Below are positions 56,028 through 64,000 of a stretch of 64,000 nucleotides of DNA, piece by piece. Origin of the DNA: Nelumbo lutea. Lineage: Eukaryota > Streptophyta > Magnoliopsida > Proteales > Nelumbonaceae. The stretch lies in assembly GCA_022828595.1 (NCBI GenBank), contig JAKGHH010000008.1, forward strand, positions 3,346,728 to 3,410,727. The letters run 5' to 3'. The stretch's first letter is position 1; each line of letters starts with the position of its first letter. The notes under the pieces were generated by a model. The model ran no database searches. It was given only the letters and a program-made list of their open reading frames with translations, and had not been told where the DNA came from. The position numbers and the translations under genes are program-made.

Positions 56028-58571
56028 ATGAAGCACAACAAGGAACTCACCGACGAGATTGGGCATGGCCTTGCCCATGCGAGGGAGACTGATGAGTCTC
56101 TAGGCGATGAAGCCGCCATAGAGAAGGCCCCAAGGGGTCGCACATCCAAGACAAGCAAGCCTGACAAGTTAGCTGACACGCTTGCTGCCTTCGACATGCG
56201 CATCCTTCGCTGTGAAGTGACTGTTGGGGAGATGCGGGACCGAGTAGAAGAAATCCACTTGAATGTGGAAACAATTGAGAGCTCCGTGGTGGAGCTAGAA
56301 GCCCGTCTAAATGGCATTGTGAATGAGGTCCAAGATGTCCTGAATAGAACCCTCAAGGAAGTCCTTGGAACAAAATCCCGACAAGAAGGGAGCTCATCTC
56401 GATCCGACATCCAAGACCAGGTGGATGAGATGAGAGCTGAATGGGGGGCCATGAAAGTAGCCATGGCCTCTCCCTCCGACCTCCAGACTCAATTGGATGA
56501 TCTAAGAGGAGACATGACGCTCCTCAAGAGACTAGTGGCCAGCACTCCAAACCCCTCCACAACACTGGCCCCTGCTCGTGCGAAGATTCGGGAGCCCACA
56601 CCTTATGCTGGCTCCCGAGATGCCAGAGAACTTGACAACTTCTTGTGGCAAATGGAACAATATTTCCATGCTGCTGGCATTGATGATGACCTAACGCAAA
56701 TTCGTACAGTGATTATGTATTTGACTGACATTGCTATGCTATGGTGGCACAGGCGATGCCAAGACATTGAACGGGGTACGTGCACCATCGAGACATGGGC
56801 TGATTTCAAGCGAGAACTAAAGCGGCAATTCTACCCAGAGAACGTGGAGTACCTGGCGCGGAAGAAGTTGAAATCACTCAAGCATCAGGACTCACTCCAT
56901 GATTATGTTAAAGAGTTTTCAGCCCTTACCTTGGAGATCACGGACATGTCCGACAAGGATCTATTGTTCAACTTCCTGGACGGACTGAAGCCCTGGGCCG
57001 AATTAGAACTCCAACGCCGCAACGTACAGGACCTCGCCACGGCAATGGCAGTGGCGGAGCAACTCAATGAGACTAACTCATCAGATGAAGAAGCCCCTGA
57101 GCCAGAAAGCCCGCGTTCCCCTAATTTGAGTGGGGGAGCAGGTCCCTCACGCCCTTCGTACGACAACTCCCGCTTCAACAAGCCAGCAAGACAAGACTAT
57201 GGGAAGAAACCACAAGGAGAACAAGGCCCTCAACACCGTTACAAGCCCAGAACCGCTGGGTCCCCAATTTCTTGCTTCCTTTGTGGAGGAAATCACTTGG
57301 TTCGCAACTGCCCAACCAAAAGGAAGATCAATGCCCTCGTCGCCAAGCTCAGTGATGATGAGCAAAGCGATGAGGAAAAATCTGTGCAGGCGCCTAGAGT
57401 GGGCGCCCTTCAACTCTTCAACGCCATGGTGAAGAAAGAGGCCAATCATGGAAGGCCAAAGAATGCCCAAAGGGGGCTGAAGTACGTAGACATCCTCCTC
57501 GGCGGGAAGCCGACCCAAGCCCTTGTTGATACAGGGGCCTCCCACAACTTCATTTCAGTTGCCGAGGCCAAGCGACTCAATCTGAACGCTGTGAAAGAGA
57601 CAGGGTGGGTCAAGGCCGTGAACTCCGGGGCAAAGGCGATTGAAGGCATGGCTCGTGGGGTTGACCTCCAAGTTGGACCGTGGACAAGCAAGGTTAATCT
57701 TTCAGTGATACCCCTAGATGATTTTCGAGTTGTCTTGGGAATGGACTTCATGAGACAAGCAGAAGCAGCACTCCTACCTCACATCAACTCTTTGTGCATC
57801 TTGGATGAGCGCTCCCCTTGCATGGTACCAGTTACGACTTCCACTAAAGTTCATGGGAAGCGAGTTTCTGCACTACAACTTTTTCACGAAGACAGTTCTG
57901 CGTCAACAAGGAAGAACCCCTGTCAAGTACCTCACATCGACACTGGAACTGGTTGGGAAGTCGTCACCAGGAAGAAGCCACCTCCGAGACAGTTCCATTT
58001 TCAGCGCCAACACCAACGTCAGCGCCCAAGTCAACACCATCTGCAACATCAGCTTCAACGCCAACCACATCAGCAGAAGTCGACTTCGCAGCAGAAGTCG
58101 CAAGTGCCCGCAACTAGTGGGCCCAACAGAAGAAGACCCAAGGCCGTGTCAAACGTTTCCCACACCTACTACCACGACCACCGGGGAGAGCGAGTGCCAC
58201 CCAAGCCATCTAGGGACCACAATCACACTATCCCTAAGGCTAGTTCCTGTAGTAGCCCTGTGAGATACCCTTGGGGAAAAATGCATGGGAATCCACACCT
58301 TAATAGTCCAAAACACCATTTTGATCCTTCCCTGGCCCAAACCTACCCCTTAGCCAAACAGGACCAGCCACTAACATACCTTGAGGCTGCCAGGAAAGGA
58401 CTTAGCCATAGGAAACCCCAACAGAATGAGCCAACCCGACCATGCCACCAAAATATACACCTCGGCCTTGGACGACAGCCGGTTCGGGGAGCAGCAGAAG
58501 AACCCTCCTTCCGCAACAATGACTCTAAGCGACCAGCCGAAGCCGATCTCCGAGGACGTAGATCGAATTGA
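56028..58571 (+). CDS. Gag-protease polyprotein of a non-autonomous Ty3/gypsy-type retrotransposon
   Basis: Open frame of 847 residues from the ATG at 56,028. A longer open frame back to 56,001 would need a TTG start and is not preferred. Order: charged N-terminus with heptad-rich, coiled-coil-like sequence (about 45-110); Retrotrans_gag capsid region (about 198-349: FLWQMEQYFHAAG, WWHRRCQD, FKRELKRQFYPENVEYLARK); zinc knuckle of CX2CX3HX4C form starting at residue 416 (CFLCGGNHLVRNC); retropepsin-like protease with the active-site triplet D501-T502-G503 (LVDTGASHNFIS) and VVLGMDF about 66 residues later. After about residue 600 comes a basic, Gln/His/Pro-rich tail of about 240 residues that I cannot assign; in autonomous elements pol would start there. 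The stop lies 11 bases before the 3' LTR. No disabling mutation seen, so it may be translated and form particles. Confidence 0.92.
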   Translation: MKHNKELTDEIGHGLAHARETDESLGDEAAIEKAPRGRTSKTSKPDKLADTLAAFDMRILRCEVTVGEMRDRVEEIHLNVETIESSVVELEARLNGIVNEVQDVLNRTLKEVLGTKSRQEGSSSRSDIQDQVDEMRAEWGAMKVAMASPSDLQTQLDDLRGDMTLLKRLVASTPNPSTTLAPARAKIREPTPYAGSRDARELDNFLWQMEQYFHAAGIDDDLTQIRTVIMYLTDIAMLWWHRRCQDIERGTCTIETWADFKRELKRQFYPENVEYLARKKLKSLKHQDSLHDYVKEFSALTLEITDMSDKDLLFNFLDGLKPWAELELQRRNVQDLATAMAVAEQLNETNSSDEEAPEPESPRSPNLSGGAGPSRPSYDNSRFNKPARQDYGKKPQGEQGPQHRYKPRTAGSPISCFLCGGNHLVRNCPTKRKINALVAKLSDDEQSDEEKSVQAPRVGALQLFNAMVKKEANHGRPKNAQRGLKYVDILLGGKPTQALVDTGASHNFISVAEAKRLNLNAVKETGWVKAVNSGAKAIEGMARGVDLQVGPWTSKVNLSVIPLDDFRVVLGMDFMRQAEAALLPHINSLCILDERSPCMVPVTTSTKVHGKRVSALQLFHEDSSASTRKNPCQVPHIDTGTGWEVVTRKKPPPRQFHFQRQHQRQRPSQHHLQHQLQRQPHQQKSTSQQKSQVPATSGPNRRRPKAVSNVSHTYYHDHRGERVPPKPSRDHNHTIPKASSCSSPVRYPWGKMHGNPHLNSPKHHFDPSLAQTYPLAKQDQPLTYLEAARKGLSHRKPQQNEPTRPCHQNIHLGLGRQPVRGAAEEPSFRNNDSKRPAEADLRGRRSN

Positions 58572-58582
58572 GTGGGGGAGAA
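58570..58582 (+). promoter_or_regulatory. Polypurine tract of the gag-only element
   Basis: GAGTGGGGGAGAA directly before the 3' LTR, the plus-strand priming site, overlapping the stop region of the gag ORF. Confidence 0.85.
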
Positions 58583-59029
58583 TGTCACGGGTGACTCCTT
58601 CATCGCGCCATCAAGCACCTACAGTGAGCCATCCGAGTGCCAGCCACGTGCTTTCATGGTGCCTACATGTGTGTCATGGGTGGGCTTTGCTTGTATTTTG
58701 TAAGGGGGACCGCCAATGGCGTAATTGTAATTACTTAGTATGCTTTTCCATTATTTCGATGTTTCATATTGTCACTCCCCCAAAAGCTTAACGTACTCTT
58801 TGAGGGGAGGTAGGTAGTCGAGTGAGCTCATAAGCGTGTAAAGGTTAAGCACGAGATCCCCTCGACACTGTACTGTGTGCTTGTGCTTACCACTGATTAA
58901 TACAATACAAGTAGCCTTTTGCTAATTAGTGTGCCTTCTTGTTGCCTTTCTGTGTATGTTTGCTTTGTTTCGTAGGCTTACTCGCCCATTTCGAGTGCCG
59001 CACGGAGCCCCAAAGATTACCCCGTGACA
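58583..59029 (+). repeat. 3' LTR of the gag-only element
   Basis: 447 bp, TGTCACGGGTGACTCC to ACCCCGTGACA. All six substitutions relative to the 5' LTR that I count are transitions (C/T or G/A), plus one lost C near the end. Confidence 0.95.
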
Positions 59030-59033
59030 ACGT

Positions 59034-59201
59034 GTCATCATCCCTAGAATATCATCCAACTGTTTTGAAATACCACATGTCAGAATATCATTTGAACTAC
59101 CATCCAATAAGAAGTTGCTATACACTTGGGATCATCCAACGTCCGCACTAAAATGAGCCACCGGCCACGTCAAAGTAATTCTCACTGGGGCTAATTCATC
59201 A
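59034..59201 (-). mobile_element. Older LTR-like sequence, second part
   Basis: Continues the target interrupted at 55,512 and ends GGGCTAATTCATCA, the same TCATCA-type edge as the relative near 33,880. Confidence 0.45.
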
Positions 59202-60633
59202 CCAATCATACCGCTTTATTGATGGTTAAGACAGAGGAAAGAATAAGCCAGAACCACATGAGAGAGAGCATGTCAGTGGCCATTTTGATGATGATACTTT
59301 GAACTGAAAGACAATGAGTAAGTTAAAGGTCACATCCGTGTTTCACATGCTCTCATAAAATTATTAGCTTGGGTTTGGATAAACTTAAGGATTTGGCTTG
59401 TTAAAGCCCCAAAACACAAAGTTTCAACTTTTTGTTTTGTATTGGAATTAAAAATGTTTTGCCTTTAGAATACATTTTAACATAAACATTTATGAAATAC
59501 TTATAACACTTTTTCTCACATATTTTCTATTAACCATACTTCGAAGCTAAAGCTTATTAATCTATGAAATTGTCCAAATCCATTGTTCTTTGAAGCTTAA
59601 AAAAATAATTAATTTGTCTAGAAACCATATTTTCATTTTCAAATTGTGATTCTTTGTAGAAAATTTTTAATTAACTATTATTTATTCTACATCAATAGAC
59701 AAAGCAATACATCATTTAATTTAAAGTCAATTCAGCCATTATTGAATGACCCCTAAGCAGTCATTTGGTATGAGTTTATGGAGAATTAGAATTAAAATTC
59801 TATATCATCGTCACATCCCTTTATCTCATCTTATATATAAAAAATAAACCATAAATAAGGTTTAAAATATCGACGTGTATCATAGCTCCATGACCTCTGG
59901 CGTAGGTCAAGTATTATTGTTGATTATTGAACAAATTTTACAGGGTGTCCCCACAGCCTATAAAAAATTATAAAAATTTTATATATGAACCTTTTTTTAT
60001 ATATTTCAAATGATTTTCATTGCAGAAAAAATATATAAATGGATCTATATTAATATATTAATGTATCTTGTAGCGAACTTTTAGAAGATTGGAAACTCAA
60101 CATTGTTCAATATATTATTAATATGTCTTATAGTGAAGTTTAAGAAGATCGGAAACTAAAACATTGTTTGATGTATTATTAATGTGTCCTACAGTGAACT
60201 TTTAGTAGATTGAAAATTCAAAAATTGTTTGATATATTAAAATTAATGTTTGATATGTATATGTTTCCACTCCCATTGTTATTGGTTATATTATGTCTTT
60301 AAGTTTGTATTTTTTATATGCTTATAATTTATTCATAATTATTTCAACTTTAAATCTATTATTATTGATATATGTATAAGTATGGAATTTATAAGAATTT
60401 CTCTAATATATTCTAATATATGTATCTCATTTGTTTCCATCACATCCATGCATATCCAAAGTATATCATGATATGTATTCATATCAAAATATCATACTCC
60501 AAACTTTAATAAATTATAATCAAACATACACCTACTCAACTAAATCACACATTATATTGAGATAAATGTAACTATCTCCATTATGTTAGTTCGGGTGATG
60601 AGGTGAATCCCCATATTATGGTATCTAAAATAT
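59202..60633. other. AT-rich intergenic DNA, no gene
   Basis: No recognisable frame. Holds the short tandem repeat at 60,062-60,247. Confidence 0.45.
60062..60247. repeat. Tandem repeat of about 62 bp, three diverged copies
   Basis: Units begin near TGTATCTTGTAGCGAAC (60,062), TGTCTTATAGTGAAG (60,124) and TGTCCTACAGTGAAC (60,185). Each contains AGAAGAT(T/C)GGAAACT-like sequence and ends ATATATTATTAA. Non-coding. Confidence 0.75.
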
Positions 60634-61068
60634 TAGGGCTGTTCATAACAAGACCCAAACCGATTAAATCGACCAACCCGGTCCGATCCAACCAAAATCA
60701 GCTGATTTTTCTTCAGCACCAGTTGGTTTTGGGTTATAAAAAAAACATAAATCAATGGTTCGGTTCGGTTTCGGTTTTCACATATATATTATATATAATA
60801 TTTTCAGTTATATATATATATATATATATTTCAGCTTTATTTCAGAAATATACATATTATATATAAAATTCCAGCTTTAATCCATCAAATCATTTTTAAT
60901 TTCAAAGCATCCAGCCTTTGCTTCTTAGACTTGAATCTTTTACCGTTCATATTGAAAGAATTATTCACAAAACCGATCATAACCGACTCAAACTGACCAG
61001 GTCGATTTTATTTAGTATAAGGTTGGGCTGGGCCGGGCCATCAGGCTACCCGGCCCATGAACAGGTCT
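60634..61068. mobile_element. Composite of hAT-like and family D termini
   Basis: It starts TAGGGCTGTTCATAACAAGA, has AACCGGTCC/GGTTCGGTTTCGG motifs and an (AT)n core at 60,807-60,828, and ends GGCCCATGAACAGGTCTAT, which is a family D terminus (compare 14,230-14,256). Two elements are probably fused or nested here. Confidence 0.45.
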
Positions 61069-61321
61069 ATCCATAAGGGTGTATACCGTATAGAGACAAA
61101 GAAGCATTAGGGACATACTTTGGTCAACAAAAATAGTGTAAGTTAAAAAGGTCCCCTGTACTATGGGTATTTGACAAAAACCCCATATACTTTGTTTTGA
61201 GACAAAACCCCTACCGTGAGACAAAAACCCCCTTACATTAAACTTCCATCCAAAAAAGCCATTACAATATTTTTTTAATTCTCATACTACCCTTATATCA
61301 TCGACCTTCCTTCTCATACTA

Positions 61322-61480
61322 CCCTTTGGGTCCCAAATAACATGCCTTCAGTGCCAAGAGATTGGGGTGAGAAATCTTGCCCAGGGTATTAACCTCGGCC
61401 TCGAACACCCTCTGAGTCTTGGCAATCTTCTCCCTCAGCCTCGTTACCGCTACTTGAACGGTGCAAGGAAGTACAGCCCT
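61322..61480 (-). pseudogene. Captured fragment of an IMK2/IMK3-like LRR receptor kinase
   Basis: The minus strand reads [20 protein letters not shown] then [20 protein letters not shown] and YLGPKG before a stop. This is the N-lobe of the kinase domain (beta-3 strand, alpha-C helix, HPNLL loop) of inflorescence-meristem-kinase-type LRR receptor-like kinases. The beta-3 VAVK lysine needed for ATP binding is Thr here (VAVT). Only about 50 codons remain, with MULE arms directly beside them. Non-functional as a kinase. Confidence 0.8.
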
Positions 61481-61629
61481 AGAGGAAAAAACAAAAAAAA
61501 GAAAAATTCCTTCAACGTGTCTTATAACAAAGTGTGAGAAATTTCAGTTTAAAAAGGGGGATGGGATGAGGGAGGGGGGAAATACGAAGCTTGCGTTGCA
61601 CCGACTCTCCACTTTATTCTTCCATTCCA

Positions 61630-62330
61630 TGGCCCCCACCTCAACACTCTCTGTTTTCATTCGTCCTTTATTGGACTACTCTTCTTTCACTATTTCTAAC
61701 CCTTCATCTCTTCTCTCTCTGAGCATTGTTACATTGTTCCGACAATTTGTTGATGGTCCTTTCAGGGCTCCAGCTCGAATTCCCTGCGTAGCAATGACCA
61801 CTATTTATTCCTTCCTTAACAAATTCGTCGCTCTGATTTCCTTCTTGTCCATTTGGGTTGCTTCATTTTCACCACTGCAGACCACTCAATCTCCTCCTCG
61901 AAAAAACGAAAGATATCTCCTCAAACCACTCAATCTCCTTCTCCGCCTCGTCCGAAGTCTAAATCCCATGAAACTCTGTCTTCATCTTGGTCCTATCTCA
62001 AACGAATCTTCTCATTTAAGAATCCGAAGAAAGATATTGAAACCTGCCCCACAACACCAGCTTTACGCGAGATCGTCACAGCAACTGATGCCTCAACTCT
62101 CAGCTTCCCCGCTCAAGAGACCAATTCCTTATCGTAAAGAGCCTGATAGCTCGGTCGACCAATCTTCGTTTCTCCTCCGAATCCTGAAAATCCATAATAG
62201 CCCGAAAATACTATCGAGATTCGAAGAGCACAGGGAGTACGTGAAACTGAAAGCTGCACAAAACGGGGTTAGAAAACGAGATGAAAGGTGCATTGCAGAT
62301 GGCGACGAACTGTTGGTACTGATCGTTATA
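61630..62330 (+). pseudogene. Captured, disrupted gene of a plant C2H2 zinc-finger family (SSSWSYLKRIFS type)
   Basis: Two frames carry family-like sequence. The segment 61,900-62,137 reads SKSHETLSSSWSYLKRIFSF and ALREIVTATDAS. The segment from about 62,145 reads RILKIHNSPKILSRFEEHRE, YVKLKAAQNG and RDERCIADGDEL. In plant genes of this type these parts lie on either side of a CPxCGExF finger, which is missing here, and the frames differ, so an internal deletion or frameshift has occurred. The open frame spanning 61,461-62,390 starts without ATG and switches to out-of-frame sequence in its middle. The family assignment is from memory of motifs and needs a database search. Confidence 0.6.
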
Positions 62331-62816
62331 TTATATGATGTATGTTGCAGCTCGAGGCCTGATACCCTATCGATTGGCAGACAAGGATGAGAAGAGAGAT
62401 CGGGGGAGAGAGAAAGAGAGCAGTAAAGATTAACAATATATAAGGGTAATATGAGAATTAAAAAATATTGTAACGGTTTTTATGGACGAAAGACTAATAG
62501 AAAGAGGTCTTTGTTTCACGATTATAGTAAAGGGGTCTTTGTCACAAACTTTATAGTACGGGGGTTTTTTATAATTTACCCTAAAAATATAAACTGCATT
62601 TTGTTTTATCCTTTACCACCGTGTCACCACGCTGATTACTGATCATCTCGACGATATGTGGCAGGTCGTTGTTGTGCCTGCCTAGCTAATCTCATAATCT
62701 GTTTCTTCTCCTCCCTTCTCTCATACTTTATTAAAACGAACAATATTTATTTCTAACCCATAAATTTCAAGAAATAAAAATTCGTAGAAAGATGGAAGGG
62801 GTTTCATTTGATGTAA

Positions 62817-63086
62817 GGTCTCGTTTGGTTCATAGGAATAAAAGGTCAGGAATTGGATTTAGAACGAATCATTCTGATTTCAACTGTTTGGTTGAATTGA
62901 ATCGAATTGAATCAGAATCTCATTTCATTACAGGTGGAATGATGTTTTCTCATTTGAAGGAATAATCAGCTAATTTTAATTTTTATTTCAATTCATATTT
63001 GAACCAAACAGATTATTAAAATAGATAATCCTGATTCCAATTTCAAAGGATTTCAAACCCATTCTATCTGCTAATCAAACAGATCC
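62817..63086. mobile_element. Tourist/Harbinger-like MITE with TAA target
   Basis: GGTCTCGTTTGGTTCATAGG and CTAATCAAACAGATCC are inverted, with TAA on both sides (62,814-62,816 and 63,087-63,089). Many GAATTGAATCG/TGATTCCAATTTC-type pairs inside. Confidence 0.72.
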
Positions 63087-63089
63087 TAA

Positions 63090-63770
63090 ATTTAAATCAG
63101 CAGCTTCTAACAAGAGAAATCAGCAGCAGCTTCTAACAAGAGAAATCAAACGATTAAGAGATACGGTTGTATCTACTCCTGCTATATTTTTATAATATGC
63201 ACATATTAATTATTTCTAGAAACACAAATTAACTTTGTTTTTGGTTTAGCCTTTTCCGGCTTTTTCTTCCAAACACAAGTTAACTTTTGGCGGTTGGGGG
63301 GGGCGGGGGCGGAATTTATATGAATTCAGGATGCCTGCGATTCATCATTTCTTTCTGAATGTATTTTCTTGGTATGAATTTTGCGTTGTTAGGCTTTTCG
63401 GTTTAATTAAGTTCAGATTCGAAAGAGATTTTCTCTTCTAATTCCTTCATTTTTAAACAAATATATTAAATGAGAAAATCTATTGATTTTACATTTATGA
63501 AAAAATAGTTAGCTATTATTTCAAATAAGCGATGAAAGTGAAAATGAAAAAGGAAAAGCTCAACGATCAAGGATCTCCAACGGAGAAAATCCACTGTTTA
63601 CAAATTCTCAGTTTTGCGCTAACTGCTAAGCAATCCAAATGCTCCCTTATCATGGCATAAGCTGCTGCTGTTTATTCTCCTTAGTTCTACCTGATAAATG
63701 GCGACTATCGAAAAAATTTAAGAAATACCAATGATGCATTACTTTTAATGATGTGCGACCTGCATTGAGT
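63090..63770. other. Intergenic, no gene
   Basis: A short direct repeat (CAGCTTCTAACAAGAGAAATC occurs twice at about 63,101-63,148) and a G-rich run at 63,293-63,310. No coding signal. Confidence 0.45.
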
Positions 63771-64000
63771 CCTTACTTGCAGTAACAGTTCCGACAAAGG
63801 CAGGTTAGGTCGGCAGGCCGATTCGGTAAGACAATGCTACGCTAGAGAGCCCGGGATCACCTGGGCAGGGCACTCCAACGGTCAAGTTAGGCCAAGCTGA
63901 CAATGTATGTGAGAGATGGAGAGTAAGGAATCAAAACAGATAGCTATCTAGTAGGTGAGAGTATGTAGGTGTACCTTCTGTGGGTGTAGGATCACTCTTA
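63771..64000. mobile_element. Possible LTR fragment at the window edge
   Basis: GC-rich phrases such as CGGCAGGCCGATTCGG and GGGCACTCCAACGGTCAAGT resemble plant gypsy LTR/leader sequence and differ from the AT-rich DNA beside it. Cut by the window end, so it cannot be confirmed. Confidence 0.3.

Larger units (their letters stand above)
55509..59033 (+). mobile_element. Young gag-protease-only LTR retrotransposon (TR-GAG type)
   Basis: A complete 3,517-bp element (55,513-59,029) flanked by ACGT on both sides (55,509-55,512 and 59,030-59,033). Parts in order: LTR, tRNA-iMet primer site, one long gag-protease ORF, polypurine tract, LTR. There is no room for, and no trace of, reverse transcriptase, RNase H or integrase, so mobility must depend on another element's enzymes. 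The LTRs differ at six sites plus one single-base indel in 447 positions by my count. It is inserted in an older LTR. The 4-bp rather than 5-bp duplication is slightly unusual and may reflect one mutated base. Confidence 0.93.
61135..62582. mobile_element. Pack-MULE carrying fragments of two host genes
   Basis: Long inverted termini of about 165 bp. Left AGTGTAAGTTAAAAAGGTCC pairs with the inverse of right GGTTTTTTATAATTTACCCT; then CCTGTACTATGGG, GACAAAAACCCC, TTACAATATTTTTTTAATTC and TCATACTACCCTTATAT all recur inverted at 62,440-62,560. Inside are a receptor-kinase fragment (61,330-61,480, minus) and a broken zinc-finger-family gene (61,630-62,330, plus). No transposase. A-rich flanks (CAAAAATAG and TAAAAATAT, 7 of 9 equal) may be a decayed 9-bp target duplication. 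GGGTAAATT ends are shared with the MULE at 8,257-8,742. Confidence 0.8.

Noticed and set aside
56047..58618. Secondary frames of up to 159 codons within the gag ORF
   Set aside because: Shadows of the 847-codon frame, without domains of their own.
61461..62390. 309-codon open frame as a new gene
   Set aside because: It starts with GTG, has no ATG-based family-like N-terminus, and mixes frames of a captured gene fragment inside a Pack-MULE.

Overview
This is plant nuclear DNA, from a flowering plant that I cannot name to species. The coding content is angiosperm: an R2R3-MYB gene of the TT2 type with 133-bp and 130-bp first exons, an ELF4-like clock-family gene, and a two-domain Dabb (stress-responsive A/B barrel) protein. 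The rest is AT-rich, intron-bearing and gene-poor, filled with plant transposon families: MULEs, hAT-like, Tourist-like and other MITEs, and Ty3/gypsy LTR elements. I see only three intact cellular genes in 64 kb.

Layout. 1-16,940 is a tandem segmental duplication of a TT2-like MYB locus. The left copy (exons 1-2 at 208-580; exon 3 lies left of the window) is a pseudogene with an in-frame stop at codon 33. The right copy (10,539-11,747, minus strand) is an intact 288-residue ORF. The two copies have since taken up different transposons, including a 2.3-kb MULE with 9-bp target duplications that itself holds another element (13,334-15,623). 17-27 kb is intergenic, with MITEs and short tandem repeats. 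27,060-27,845 (minus) is the Dabb gene. 28-49.5 kb is transposon territory: two solo LTRs of one family (31,035-31,930 and 34,502-35,338), a 540-bp foldback element (39,763-40,303), and a decayed Ty3/gypsy element (42,954-47,747; TSD GAACC) with a minus-strand reverse transcriptase remnant and an oppositely oriented extra ORF. 49.6-51.6 kb is the ELF4-like gene (plus strand), with a 1-kb intron in its 5' UTR and a short upstream ORF created by splicing.

55,513-59,029 is a young LTR retrotransposon of only 3.5 kb. It has near-identical LTRs, a tRNA-iMet primer site, a polypurine tract and one open gag-protease frame of 847 codons, but no reverse transcriptase, RNase H or integrase: a TR-GAG type non-autonomous element. 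It sits inside an older LTR. 61,135-62,582 is a Pack-MULE: long terminal inverted repeats enclose a fragment of an IMK2/IMK3-like receptor kinase and a disrupted copy of a plant zinc-finger family gene.

The three cellular genes do not form a pathway or operon; the MYB pair is a local duplicate family, and the others are unrelated neighbours. I found no evidence of a wholly new biological system. The most interesting material is the Pack-MULE, the gag-only retrotransposon, the gypsy element with an antisense ORF, and the diverging MYB pair.
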